NCBI RefSeq assembly: GCF_003545805.1
Contig: NZ_NMQR01000007.1
Span: forward strand, 1 to 64,000
Length of the DNA: 64,000 nt
Origin: Photorhabdus sp. CRCIA-P01
GTDB lineage: Bacteria > Pseudomonadota > Gammaproteobacteria > Enterobacterales > Enterobacteriaceae
Direction of reading: 5' to 3'
Shown here: positions 8,927-18,436 of the stretch, in pieces
Position numbering within the stretch: the stretch's first letter is position 1
Layout: each line of letters starts with the position of its first letter
The notes under the pieces: model-generated
The model's input: only the letters and a program-made list of their open reading frames with translations
Databases searched by the model: none
What the model was told of the DNA's origin: nothing
Program-made: the position numbers and the translations under genes

Positions 8927-9851
8927 GAACAAGCTCCCTTGGCAAAGAAATAATTTCCCCTGTGTTAAATGGAGTTATAAAAGCTGAAATATAGTTCATT
9001 ATTTTATAATGCAATTCTTTTCTTGGTACATAATCGCCACCACTAACGACCGAATTTAATGCTTTCAATAAAGGAGAAAACTCATGAATAAAAGCGTAAT
9101 GACCAGCTCCAAATAGGATATGATGCTCAACATGAGGCAAATGCGTTGCGTAATCAGTCGGCGATCCTAGCAACTTCATAGTATCTCTTTCACCTGATAA
9201 AATTAAAGTAGGTAAAAGCATTTCATTTAGGGTATTAGCAAGAAACAAATTTGACAAAGCTGGAGCCAGTAAGATCACAGCACAAATACCCTTAACCAAA
9301 CATTGTTCAACTGCAAAACACGATAGTTCATCTAGTACTGATGAAAACTCTGGTTCCAGTTCAAAGCAAGGCTGACAACCACACATCACTAATGCATCAT
9401 ACGCTCCAGCGGAATGGCCTATCACCAATGGACGCGAAAAGTTTATTCTCTCACCTAGAGCCTCTAAAAGTAACTCATTATATGCATACACTAAATGTTG
9501 AGGTCTAGTCATCAAATTCATCCAACGATACCGAGCATCCTGAATATCTTGATGATCTACTGCTAACACAGCAAAACCTTGTGTTGATAACAACTCGGCA
9601 AGGTATGATTGATCAAAACGTGAACCACCAGAACCATGAGAAATTATTATCAATGGCCAATTTGTTCCCATAGGGATCGCATTTTCTTCTGATTTTGCAT
9701 ATAATATATTTCGGTATCGTTTTACAGCCCCACTCCCAGCATATGCAGGATACCAAAGAGTAGCAGAAATAGTTCCTAATGAAGATGGCCAATTGTAATG
9801 CATTACTCCACTACCAATGATGTGCAATATATCATTGACTCCATTTAGCAT
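8919..9851 (-). CDS. Alpha/beta hydrolase (dienelactone / PAF-acetylhydrolase-like)
   Basis: 310 residues with an intact serine-hydrolase triad: S147 in VIGHSAGAYD, an acid in LSGERDTM and a His in GAGHYAFIHE. The oxyanion-hole motif SHGSGGSRFDQ lies near residue 71. The sequence around ATLWYPAY and the long insertion before the acid resemble dienelactone hydrolase/PAF-acetylhydrolase relatives. It has no signal peptide. GGAGATTT precedes the ATG at 9851. As first gene of a three-gene unit in a biosynthetic cluster it could release, trim or deacylate the product. The substrate is not predictable. Confidence 0.75.
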   Translation of the reverse strand: MLNGVNDILHIIGSGVMHYNWPSSLGTISATLWYPAYAGSGAVKRYRNILYAKSEENAIPMGTNWPLIIISHGSGGSRFDQSYLAELLSTQGFAVLAVDHQDIQDARYRWMNLMTRPQHLVYAYNELLLEALGERINFSRPLVIGHSAGAYDALVMCGCQPCFELEPEFSSVLDELSCFAVEQCLVKGICAVILLAPALSNLFLANTLNEMLLPTLILSGERDTMKLLGSPTDYATHLPHVEHHILFGAGHYAFIHEFSPLLKALNSVVSGGDYVPRKELHYKIMNYISAFITPFNTGEIISLPRELVHV

Positions 9852-10219
9852 TTAATATAAATCTCCAATTTATTAGCATTGCTTAGTAAAATGATCAAAC
9901 TCCACTATAAAAACGAATAATTTGTTATACTAATATTATTTTCATCAACTCTATACGATACTCTTCTTATTAAATCATAGACACCCTTTATTTTATTTAT
10001 ATTTCCTACACCATAGTATAAATTTAATTCCATTAAGAAATACTTTTACTTTCTTTCTATATCATTTTAAGCGTCAAGATGCAGGTTTACAATCTCATAA
10101 TTATATGATTTAAAATAAACAATTTACATATCAAACCTGCATTTTAAAATAGAATGAATATATAATTAATAGATACTTTTTTAAATTAAATTTTTATTCC
10201 ATAAATTGAGTACTGATCA
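9852..10219 (-). promoter_or_regulatory. Intergenic region ahead of the hydrolase-transglutaminase-FabH unit
   Basis: 368 bp of strongly AT-rich DNA separate the ten-gene run ending at 10220 from the three-gene run starting at 9851. Ribosome binding site GGAGATTT is at its left end. A promoter is expected, but no single -35/-10 pair stands out among many AT-rich candidates, and no terminator hairpin is obvious. Confidence 0.3.
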
Positions 10220-11785
10220 TTAAGAAGACACCCTACCTTCAGCAAGCTTTGCCTTTAATTTCTTATAGTCTGTTTTTCCATTACGATTTTTAGGAATAGC
10301 CCCTATCTCTAATCTTGTTGGCCACATCCCTCTGGGCATAAACTGCTGACATATTTTACGCAGCTCTAGATTAGATTTTTCATGCCCAGAAATAAAAAAT
10401 ACTAATCCTTCAACACAGTTCCCTTCTATAATAGGCCAGCCGATAACTGCAATATCGTCAATCCCTACTGCTTTACTTAGCATTGACTCGATTTCCAAAC
10501 GTTCCAAACGTTGACCATTGACTTTCAGTTGATCATCGCAACGCCCTAAGAAATGAAATATTCCATCACTGTCACGCTTAACCCAGTCTCCAGTACGATA
10601 CCAATAACAACTACCATCATATTCGAAGTTATCAGCCTGTATAGAGTTACTTGATAAGTAACCACTAACCACCTGCTCACCACCAATCCATAATTCACCT
10701 TCTTCTACATCCCCCTCGCTTTGGCGCGGGCGTCCAATCTTTAACTTTGTACCAGGATAAGGAGTTCCAATTGGAACAATCAATTCATTAGTTACTGTCG
10801 GCTCAGAGCTCCAGCGATAACCGCTAATTGCAACTGTTGCTTCCGTTGGCCCATAAATATTATCGATATATGATGCAGGTGCAGCCAAGTGCCAACTTTC
10901 AGCCATGCTCTGTAACAAAGGTTCTCCACAAAACAATGATTGGCGTAAATTAGGAAAAGAACCAGGTTCCAATTGTCGTGAACGCTGAAAGTACAGAATA
11001 ATAGAAGGCACCGATGTCCAAAATGTCAGATGTTTCTCTCGAACAAACGCTCCAAGCATTAAACTGTTTTTAGCATCAAAAACATGAGTTGATGCTCCAA
11101 TAGTCCAAGGAACAAATAAATCATGTACGGAAACATCAAAGCTTAGAGGACAAATTTGTGAAAAACGATCAGCGCAGGTTGGTTGATACAGAGCTATAGT
11201 ATTGGACACATAACGTGTAACATTAGTATGTGCAACCTCAACCCCTTTAGGATTACCTGTACTACCTGATGTAAACATCAAATATGCATCAGGATTATCC
11301 GTTTTCATTTGTGCAGTAGGCATCCTAGCTAAATCAGCATGTGCGAGAAAATAGTGTCTTGGGTAATCATTACACCAATTGGGGCGTTGTTCACTATCTG
11401 ACAAAATTATTATTAACGGTTTGTCTATATGCTTCAACAAATCGTGCAATAATTTTTGCTCCTTAGCACAAGTCACTAATAAATCAAAATCAGTAATTTT
11501 AGATAATAAATTCAGCCCCTCAGGAGTCTCGTCTCCGTTTAATGGCAAATAAGTCTTACCGTAACACAATGAAGCAACAATACCTGCGAAGATTCCTACG
11601 TTTCTTCTTCCAAGCAAAGCACAATATTTTCCCTGCGAAAGAGAGAACCCACGGGCCAGAAGGGATGCTAACTCATGTAACTCACGGTAACTATATATAT
11701 CATTATCAATAGATAACGCTTGGTAATCTACATATTTCAGTGCGCTATCATGCAGCCATTCACCTAAGTGTTCAAAAACTCTCAT
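10220..11785 (-). CDS. Stand-alone adenylation enzyme, amino-acid-activating type
   Basis: 521 residues, a complete ANL-family adenylation protein with no fused carrier. Motifs in order: A3 MFTSGSTGNPKGVEV (about residue 170), A4 SFDVSVHDLF with D217 at the position that binds the amino group in amino-acid-activating domains, A5 IYGPTEATVA, A7 YRTGDWV, A8 GRCDDQLKVNGQRLE, and A10 NGKTDYKKL with the catalytic Lys. The conserved Asp points to an amino-acid substrate, but I do not trust a specificity code read by eye. The ATG overlaps the stop of the FabH-like gene (ATGA), with AGAGGAT upstream, so the two are translationally coupled. The likely acceptor is the carrier protein at 22479. Confidence 0.85.
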   Translation of the reverse strand: MRVFEHLGEWLHDSALKYVDYQALSIDNDIYSYRELHELASLLARGFSLSQGKYCALLGRRNVGIFAGIVASLCYGKTYLPLNGDETPEGLNLLSKITDFDLLVTCAKEQKLLHDLLKHIDKPLIIILSDSEQRPNWCNDYPRHYFLAHADLARMPTAQMKTDNPDAYLMFTSGSTGNPKGVEVAHTNVTRYVSNTIALYQPTCADRFSQICPLSFDVSVHDLFVPWTIGASTHVFDAKNSLMLGAFVREKHLTFWTSVPSIILYFQRSRQLEPGSFPNLRQSLFCGEPLLQSMAESWHLAAPASYIDNIYGPTEATVAISGYRWSSEPTVTNELIVPIGTPYPGTKLKIGRPRQSEGDVEEGELWIGGEQVVSGYLSSNSIQADNFEYDGSCYWYRTGDWVKRDSDGIFHFLGRCDDQLKVNGQRLERLEIESMLSKAVGIDDIAVIGWPIIEGNCVEGLVFFISGHEKSNLELRKICQQFMPRGMWPTRLEIGAIPKNRNGKTDYKKLKAKLAEGRVSS

Positions 11786-12729
11786 GATTCAATATCCTCT
11801 TTAACCAATTGAAAAATAGCAGCACCGAATACTGCCCCTAATCCTACAGTAGCAACCATTACATAATCTCCTAATCGCAGTGTATCTTTAGCAAAATTCC
11901 AATTGATAAAGATATCTGCCCCAAAACAGTGACCCAATTCAGGTAATTTATCCAAATAAACTTTGCTCAGAGGTAACTCAATCTTTTGAGTTACATCACG
12001 CCATGAAATTAAGTTAACATTGTGGGGAAAAACCCAACGGATATGTTCCCAAGACAAATTAGATTGTTTTAAACAGCGCTCCATTACATTAGCCAAGCGT
12101 CCAGCATAACTGGCTTCAAATCGCACTTGTTCTTCTGCGGTTTGCCAAGAACCTTTAGAGTGTTGTCCATAGTAATCAATCTCTAAGGCTTTCATTTTAG
12201 CCCCATCACCTCCCAAACTAATTATGCAAGCTGTAGCGGCATCGCCACACAACGTAGTATTGGGAATCTGTTGCAGAATACCGCTAAAAGTTAGATCAGC
12301 TGTCAGCAATAATGCATAACCTTGACCACCATTTCCAATTAGATGATTTTGAATTACCTGCAACCCATTAAGATTAGAAGCGCAATTATTCGAATGAATG
12401 GAGAAACAAGTTGCATTACGCAGCCCCAATCGTCGGTTCAACCTCGATAACAAATTATTTGGATAAGTCCAAGTTTCTGGGGCAGTATGCGCATGGATAA
12501 GTAAAGTAATAGATTCTATTGCTATACCATTACGTATCAACGTATCTTGAGCTGCATGATACATCATCTCTTCCAGAGATATCTTACTGATAGCTATGCG
12601 ATTTAATCCATAAAAACGCTGATATATCTTGATTTCACCTTTAGATAATTGAGGCTCAATAGAAATTCGCTCCAATCCAATTTTCTGTTCTGGCAGATAA
12701 ACACCAATATCATTGATTATTAGACTCAC
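11782..12729 (-). CDS. FabH-like (KAS III) enzyme, second copy, Cys-His-His active site
   Basis: 315 residues, a distant paralogue of the gene at 7071. The nucleophile is C116 in SNNCASNLNGL, the His is in VFPHNVNLISW, and the FabH Asn is replaced by His in LGHCFGADIFINW. The two proteins share the motifs SNNC, PHNVN and HCFGAD but differ elsewhere, so they probably handle different acyl groups or work as a heteromer. Translation starts at a GTG overlapping the RND stop codon (GTGA), tying it to the exporter and to the adenylation gene downstream. It could prime, condense or transfer acyl groups; which of these is not decidable by sequence reading. Confidence 0.8.
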   Translation of the reverse strand: MSLIINDIGVYLPEQKIGLERISIEPQLSKGEIKIYQRFYGLNRIAISKISLEEMMYHAAQDTLIRNGIAIESITLLIHAHTAPETWTYPNNLLSRLNRRLGLRNATCFSIHSNNCASNLNGLQVIQNHLIGNGGQGYALLLTADLTFSGILQQIPNTTLCGDAATACIISLGGDGAKMKALEIDYYGQHSKGSWQTAEEQVRFEASYAGRLANVMERCLKQSNLSWEHIRWVFPHNVNLISWRDVTQKIELPLSKVYLDKLPELGHCFGADIFINWNFAKDTLRLGDYVMVATVGLGAVFGAAIFQLVKEDIES

Positions 12730-15700
12730 GATGTGGCTCCATTCGTTTTTTTATGTACAAAGATATAAAGCGAAGGCAGCAGGAAAAGGGTGAGGAATGA
12801 ACCTACTAACATTCCCATGATAATCACCAGACCCAGTTCAAAACGGGATTCTGCCGCTGGACCGCTGGCGAATAAAAGAGGTAAGGCTCCCAATATCATG
12901 GTCAGCGTGGTTAGAACAATTGCACGCAAGCGAGATGCAGAAGCTCGCACAGTTGCATAGTAAATACTAATACCACCTTTCTTGCACAAGTTATCAGTAG
13001 CTTGCACCATTAAAATTCCTTGCTTACTGATCAACCCAACCAAAGTCAGCATGCCAACTTGTGTAAACATATCAAGCGGCACATCAAACCAAGATAATGC
13101 TAGTAATGCACCTAGTACCGAAAAAGGAATGCTACCCAGTAAAACAATTAGTGGCCCCAGATAACTAGTAAGTTGTAATGCTAATAGACAATAAATACCT
13201 ACTAATGCTATAGCAAAAGTTACTAGTAAACGTTGTCCTTCTTCTTTGCTTTGTCGTGTTTCTCCTGATAGGTCGTATGACACTCCTTGTGGCTTGAGAT
13301 TACGGAGTAGCTGAAGAGCAAACTCTGTCGCTTCTGACTGCCCTATTCCCGGAGCCAACACACCTTGCAACGTTACAGCAGCTTGTTTTTGGAACGTATT
13401 TAGAGATTCAGGACCTACCTCAGGATTTTGAGTCACTAGACTTCCTAATCTAATAAGATTGCCATCTATACTTCGTACTTGTAGATCTAAGAGTGATTGT
13501 ATCGCAGCCCGTTCAGTTTTTTTCAAGGCCATGATGACGTTATAAGTCCGTCCTTCATAAATAAAAGGTTGTAGTTTAGTATTGGCATATGCCAAATTCA
13601 TACTATAACCAACATCTGAAGCGGAAATCCCTACTTTCGCTAATTGTTCACGATCTAGTCTTATGTGAATCTGCGGAGTATCATATTTCAAATCTTTTTT
13701 CAAAAACAGAAACATACCACTAGCACGCATTTCGCGTAGCATTAGATCACTAAGCGCATCTAGATTAGCGTAATCTTTATCTTCATGCTTGAGCACAAAT
13801 TGGAAAGGTAATCCCCCGACACCCGGCAAGGAAGAAGGCAAGATCACTACCGACTGTAACGCCGGGATTTTAGCTACAATATTCTGCAATTCAGGTTGTA
13901 ATTGCATTGTTGAACGTTGACGTTCGGACCAATTAATTAATCGAACAAAAGAAAGCAATTGGTTGTCTTTTGGTATACCTATGACATAGTTAAAATTAGC
14001 TATTTCCGGCAAGGTACTATAAATATTCTCTAATATAGGTGTATGTTGCTCAATATAGTCTGTTCCAATGACACTTGGGCCTTCTGCAATTACCATTAGA
14101 CTTCCCTGATCTTCTTTAGGAGCCAACGCATGAGGTAATATAATGAATAAAATGATTACACCAGCTAACGTAGTTACCCATAACCATAGTGGGAAATTTC
14201 CAGTTCTCACCAGCCGGATTAAAACACGCTCATAGCTGCGACGGAAGCGAGCAAACATCTTTTCTACTCGTATTACCATCAGTGAATGCTGATGATTTGT
14301 TGATAGTATACGTGCGCACATGACGGGAGTTAGGCTAAGTGCTAATATCCCAGAGATAATTACAGCTCCAGCAAGAGTCACTGCAAATTCAGAAAACAGC
14401 TTTCCTACAATTCCACCAATAAATGCTAATGGCAAATATACGATTGCTAGAGTTAAAGTCATGGTTACTAGAGATGTAGCAATTTCACTCCCTCCTTTTA
14501 ACGCGGCCTGATAAGGAGTATCTCCCATTCGCATTCGATGCAGAGCAATGTCTAACACAATTATGGCATCATCAACTACCAGCCCTGTTGCTAGAACCAT
14601 TGCTAGCAAGGTCAGTGTATTAATTGAAAAACCACACAAATGAATCAATAAGCACACGCCAACCAAAGAGAGTGGAATGGCAATAACTGGGATCACAACA
14701 GCTCGTAATGTTCCTGCTCCTAAAAATATTACCAAGGTAACAGCGCAGCAAGTAAGTAAAATAGTGATGAAAACTTCATGTACCGCACCACCAATATATT
14801 CACTACCATCAATAAGCACGTTAGCCTGTAAATCATAAGGAAAACTGGATTTCAATGCCTCCATAGTTCTATATATATCATCAGCAGCCAACAAGGGATT
14901 ACTACCTTGTTGCCAGTTGATCAATACTATTGTGGCAGGTTTACCGTTAAAAATAGATTTAATTTCCGGCTGACTACCGCCCAACTCTATGTCAGCTACA
15001 TCTTTTAGACGAATCGGAGATATATTTGTTGCAGTCATAATAGATAAGTTAGCAAAATCACTGATCGTTGAAAGCCCTGTTTCTGGCACAAGTTGAAAAC
15101 GTAATTTGCTATCATGTAAAGCGCCTCCATTCGCCTGAGCATTCTCCAATTTTAAACTTCTGCTGATATCTATTGCGGTTACACCGTGACGTTCCATACG
15201 CTCTGGATCCAACCAAATTCTCATTGCATATTCACTACCCAATATTTCTACATTCCCTACACCTTTTAAGGATTCTAAGCGTGGTTTAACAACTCTATGC
15301 AAAAAATCCGATACCTGAGCAGCTTGCATTGTTTCACTAGTAAATGATAACGCGAAATCAGGAATTCGCTCCGCTTCTTGACGGGAGATTTGTGGTGGAT
15401 CCATATCATCGGGAAAATGAGATATGGTACTGACTCGTTCCATGATATTAGTCAATACCTTTTGAGTATCACTACCAATTGCCAAATGTAATACCACCTT
15501 GCTACGCCCAGTTTCTGAAGTACTAGTGACGTAGTTAATATCATCAATTCCAGACACTGCCGATAATACTTCTGACGTAACACGCCCATCCATTAGATCT
15601 GCTGATGCACCAGGATAATAAGTACTGACACTAATTGCATCTGCATCTACACTTGGATAAAGGCCTACTGGTAGATACCCTAAAGAAAACAAGCCAGCAA

Positions 15701-15767
15701 TAAACAACAAACCACTAAATGTTGTTACTATGATTGGACGACGTAAAAAAAGACCGATAATTTTCAT
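12726..15767 (-). CDS. RND-family efflux pump, inner-membrane transporter
   Basis: 1013 residues with the AcrB/MexB plan: first helix IIVTTFSGLLFIAGLFSLG, a large periplasmic loop, helices 2-6, a second periplasmic loop and helices 8-12. The proton-relay motif in helix 4 is intact (ATGLVVDDAIIVLD, paired Asp). YYPGASADLM near residue 50 and GGSQPEIKSIFNGKPA also fit. It is encoded together with its periplasmic adaptor (TAATG overlap at 15767). No outer-membrane channel gene is present, so TolC encoded elsewhere is the likely partner. Its position inside the biosynthetic operon suggests it exports the product or gives self-protection. Confidence 0.95.
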   Translation of the reverse strand: MKIIGLFLRRPIIVTTFSGLLFIAGLFSLGYLPVGLYPSVDADAISVSTYYPGASADLMDGRVTSEVLSAVSGIDDINYVTSTSETGRSKVVLHLAIGSDTQKVLTNIMERVSTISHFPDDMDPPQISRQEAERIPDFALSFTSETMQAAQVSDFLHRVVKPRLESLKGVGNVEILGSEYAMRIWLDPERMERHGVTAIDISRSLKLENAQANGGALHDSKLRFQLVPETGLSTISDFANLSIMTATNISPIRLKDVADIELGGSQPEIKSIFNGKPATIVLINWQQGSNPLLAADDIYRTMEALKSSFPYDLQANVLIDGSEYIGGAVHEVFITILLTCCAVTLVIFLGAGTLRAVVIPVIAIPLSLVGVCLLIHLCGFSINTLTLLAMVLATGLVVDDAIIVLDIALHRMRMGDTPYQAALKGGSEIATSLVTMTLTLAIVYLPLAFIGGIVGKLFSEFAVTLAGAVIISGILALSLTPVMCARILSTNHQHSLMVIRVEKMFARFRRSYERVLIRLVRTGNFPLWLWVTTLAGVIILFIILPHALAPKEDQGSLMVIAEGPSVIGTDYIEQHTPILENIYSTLPEIANFNYVIGIPKDNQLLSFVRLINWSERQRSTMQLQPELQNIVAKIPALQSVVILPSSLPGVGGLPFQFVLKHEDKDYANLDALSDLMLREMRASGMFLFLKKDLKYDTPQIHIRLDREQLAKVGISASDVGYSMNLAYANTKLQPFIYEGRTYNVIMALKKTERAAIQSLLDLQVRSIDGNLIRLGSLVTQNPEVGPESLNTFQKQAAVTLQGVLAPGIGQSEATEFALQLLRNLKPQGVSYDLSGETRQSKEEGQRLLVTFAIALVGIYCLLALQLTSYLGPLIVLLGSIPFSVLGALLALSWFDVPLDMFTQVGMLTLVGLISKQGILMVQATDNLCKKGGISIYYATVRASASRLRAIVLTTLTMILGALPLLFASGPAAESRFELGLVIIMGMLVGSFLTLFLLPSLYIFVHKKTNGATS

Positions 15768-16837
15768 TAGTACGTTTCCTGACGAATAAGCGCATCTGGG
15801 TATAGACGCATTTGTCCGGCTGTAACCACTAATTCATCTTTTTTCAACCCGCTCCTTACTTGAACAATGCCCTCATTATCGTCTCCAGTAACAATAGAGC
15901 GAACCTGAACTCGATTATCTTTTACTACAAATACAGACTGCCCATAGGCACTATAACGCACAGCAACTTTGGGTATCACCAGAGTCATCTGAGGAGCACT
16001 TGCAGGATAAGTCACCCGAACGCTAGCGCCATAACGAAAATTACCTTTCTCCAATTTAGCTCGCAATGTTAGCGTTCTGTTGACTGAATTTATTTCAGTA
16101 TTGACCAACGTAATGTTAGCTATACCAGTAAAACCAGCGACCGTATCACTTACATTAATCTGGACACCAGGTGAAAGAGCTCCAATATCAGTTTCAGGGA
16201 TACTAAATTCAACATATAAATCATTTGGATCATAAAATGAAAATAACGTTTGGCCTTCCTGAATCAACTGCCCTGGCGTCAAATCATGTAAACTAGCAAC
16301 TCCAGCAAATGGAGCGGTAACCATCATTTTACGCAATGTATTTTTAAATTTTTCTACTTCACTGACAGCATGAGCTAAGTTAACGTGCTCAGCCTGTTGA
16401 GCAGCCTGTGAAATTGCCTTATTCACCAGCAAATCGGCACGCCTGGTATTTTTCTGGGTCATATCTAAGTGAGCCTCTTTTTCCTTAAGCTGAAAACGCT
16501 CAACACGGTCATCAAAATGATACAATACCCCATTGATTGGCACCTGCCCTCCGGCAGGTGCAATTTGCAAAATAGTCCCAGATATTTCAGCTCGAACAGA
16601 GAGGTAGCGTATTGACTTAACGGTAGCAATAACGCTTTTTCTATCTTGCCAATTCATTGAAATGACTTGAGCTGTTTCAACCAAAACTGGCTGTGGCCCT
16701 TTTTGTACAACTGATATTTTGGTATCTTTCTCCTCAGTATTATTAAATCCCCGAGCAGTAACCAAACTGATAGAAATTCCTGCAAAAACAACTGCCACAA
16801 TAGCACAAGATGCCAATATCACATGATGGTGTTTCAT
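15767..16837 (-). CDS. RND efflux periplasmic adaptor (membrane fusion protein)
   Basis: 356 residues. An N-terminal membrane anchor (VILASCAIVAVVFAGISISL) is followed by a lipoyl half-motif (VRAEISGTILQIAPAGGQV), a short helical hairpin, the second half (MMVTAPFAGVASLHDLTPGQ), a beta-barrel domain and a C-terminal membrane-proximal domain (YGQSVFVVKDNRVQVRSI). This is the standard HlyD/AcrA-type order. Its stop overlaps the start of the RND gene, and its own ATG overlaps the stop of the ligase at 16834, so all three are translationally linked. Confidence 0.92.
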   Translation of the reverse strand: MKHHHVILASCAIVAVVFAGISISLVTARGFNNTEEKDTKISVVQKGPQPVLVETAQVISMNWQDRKSVIATVKSIRYLSVRAEISGTILQIAPAGGQVPINGVLYHFDDRVERFQLKEKEAHLDMTQKNTRRADLLVNKAISQAAQQAEHVNLAHAVSEVEKFKNTLRKMMVTAPFAGVASLHDLTPGQLIQEGQTLFSFYDPNDLYVEFSIPETDIGALSPGVQINVSDTVAGFTGIANITLVNTEINSVNRTLTLRAKLEKGNFRYGASVRVTYPASAPQMTLVIPKVAVRYSAYGQSVFVVKDNRVQVRSIVTGDDNEGIVQVRSGLKKDELVVTAGQMRLYPDALIRQETY

Positions 16838-18411
16838 GCGAACCGCTCCTGAACTATAGATTGGTATTTTTGACGCAGTTGATGTTTATCAAACTTTCCA
16901 TTTGCATTTTTTGGTAACCCAGGCAGTTGTATAAAAACATTGGGTATTTGGTGCGATTCTAGTAAATTAGAACAAAAATATTTCAAATCAGATTCTAATA
17001 GTTTCTCTTGTGTCTGAGTTGCCACAAAAGCAATAACACTATCTTCAGAATTTTCTTCATCATAATATACAATAACTGCGGCTTCTATAATAGAATTATG
17101 ACCAAACAAAACTTTTTCAATTTCACTAAAAATCACCTTGCGACCACAGACTTTCGCAACTTCATCCATACGACCAACGAAATAAAAATATCCCTCTTCA
17201 TCCAACCAACCATAGTCACCAGAATATAGACAACGATCCCCATAAATAGGATGTATGCCAATTCTTTTTTCCGTTGCTTCGGAATTACGCCAATATCCTT
17301 GCATTACGGTTTCCCCGCGAATTAACAACTGTCCAATTTCACCCACTGAGCAGGATTGATTATTATCATTTACCACCATAATTTGAGTATTTGGGATAGC
17401 AATCCCTACACTATCTGGTTTGCGGTCTAGATCATCTGGAGGAAGATATGTACAACGTTTACATTCTGTTAGTCCATACATAGAAAATATTTTGGCTGTA
17501 GGGAATAACCTTTTAATCATTGACACATGCTGCTTACGCAAAGCCATACCTGTATTGGAAACAAGACGTATAGAACTCAAATCAAAAGAACCTTTACTAG
17601 CATAAATATCAAGTAAACTATACAGTGATGATAGCCCAGGCATAATTGTGCAACGGTACTGTTGAATATGCCTTAATACTACCGGGGGAGGAGTATTATC
17701 TGACTCAAGTACCACTGTTCCGCCAACAAAAAATGTCAAAATGATCTGATATAGTCCGTAATCAAAGGCCATTGGCAATACTGCCATTACCGTATCATCG
17801 TGTCGATATTCTAAATAATTTACCAGAGACCGTGTCGCTGCCATCATATTTTGGTGATTTAACATAACTCCTTTCGGTTCACCAGTAGAACCTGAGGTGT
17901 AAATAATAGAAGCCAAATCAACACTAATTGCCTGAAGTGGAATATTAGCTTCAGAAGTCGGATCAGAAATAAAATCATCAAAATTAATTAAATTATTTCC
18001 AGCATATATATGCTCAACTTTATCAACAATCAAATTAATACTTGAAAAATAAACAAAATCATATTTTAATAATGTCGATGCAATCTTTGAAGAAGTGAAG
18101 AAAAAACCAGCTCCGCTGTTATTTAAAATAAATTTAATTTTTTCTTCTGGTGTATCAAATGCTATGATAGATGGACAAACACCTAATTTTTGCGCAGCAA
18201 AAAATATAGCAATAGAGTTTATATGATTCCCTAAACAAATTACTACTTTGTCTCCTTGCTGTAGTCCGTTCAGCCTCATACCGGCAGCAATAGCACATAT
18301 TTTCCTCCATATATCTTTATAAGTATAATTCTGATTATTGAAAATTAAAGCTGGTTTTTGTGGATATGCCATTTCAGCATCTCTAAGAATCTCAACCAAA
18401 TTATAATTCAT
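16834..18411 (-). CDS. AMP-forming acyl-CoA/acyl-ACP ligase
   Basis: 525 residues of the ANL superfamily. Key motifs: YTSGSTGEPKGVMLNHQNMM (phosphate loop), FSMYGLTECKRCTYLPPDDL (A5 region), LYSGDYGWLDEEGYFYFVGR (A7/A8) and NANGKFDKHQL with the catalytic Lys near the C-terminus. The wording around the A5 motif, MYGLTECKRC followed by DRKPDSVGIAIPNT, resembles the acyl-CoA ligases that accompany exosortase-A systems. That matches the type of the decarboxylase at 5522 and hints that the two belong together. Unlike the enzyme at 10220 it lacks an evident amino-group-binding Asp motif, so a carboxylic or fatty acid is the more likely substrate. Confidence 0.85.
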   Translation of the reverse strand: MNYNLVEILRDAEMAYPQKPALIFNNQNYTYKDIWRKICAIAAGMRLNGLQQGDKVVICLGNHINSIAIFFAAQKLGVCPSIIAFDTPEEKIKFILNNSGAGFFFTSSKIASTLLKYDFVYFSSINLIVDKVEHIYAGNNLINFDDFISDPTSEANIPLQAISVDLASIIYTSGSTGEPKGVMLNHQNMMAATRSLVNYLEYRHDDTVMAVLPMAFDYGLYQIILTFFVGGTVVLESDNTPPPVVLRHIQQYRCTIMPGLSSLYSLLDIYASKGSFDLSSIRLVSNTGMALRKQHVSMIKRLFPTAKIFSMYGLTECKRCTYLPPDDLDRKPDSVGIAIPNTQIMVVNDNNQSCSVGEIGQLLIRGETVMQGYWRNSEATEKRIGIHPIYGDRCLYSGDYGWLDEEGYFYFVGRMDEVAKVCGRKVIFSEIEKVLFGHNSIIEAAVIVYYDEENSEDSVIAFVATQTQEKLLESDLKYFCSNLLESHQIPNVFIQLPGLPKNANGKFDKHQLRQKYQSIVQERFA

Positions 18412-18436
18412 GTAATCATCCTGACAATTAAATTAA

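Noticed and set aside
10220-11785. A specific amino-acid prediction for the adenylation enzyme
   Set aside because: The conserved Asp and a few pocket residues are visible, but a code read by eye is too unreliable to name a substrate.
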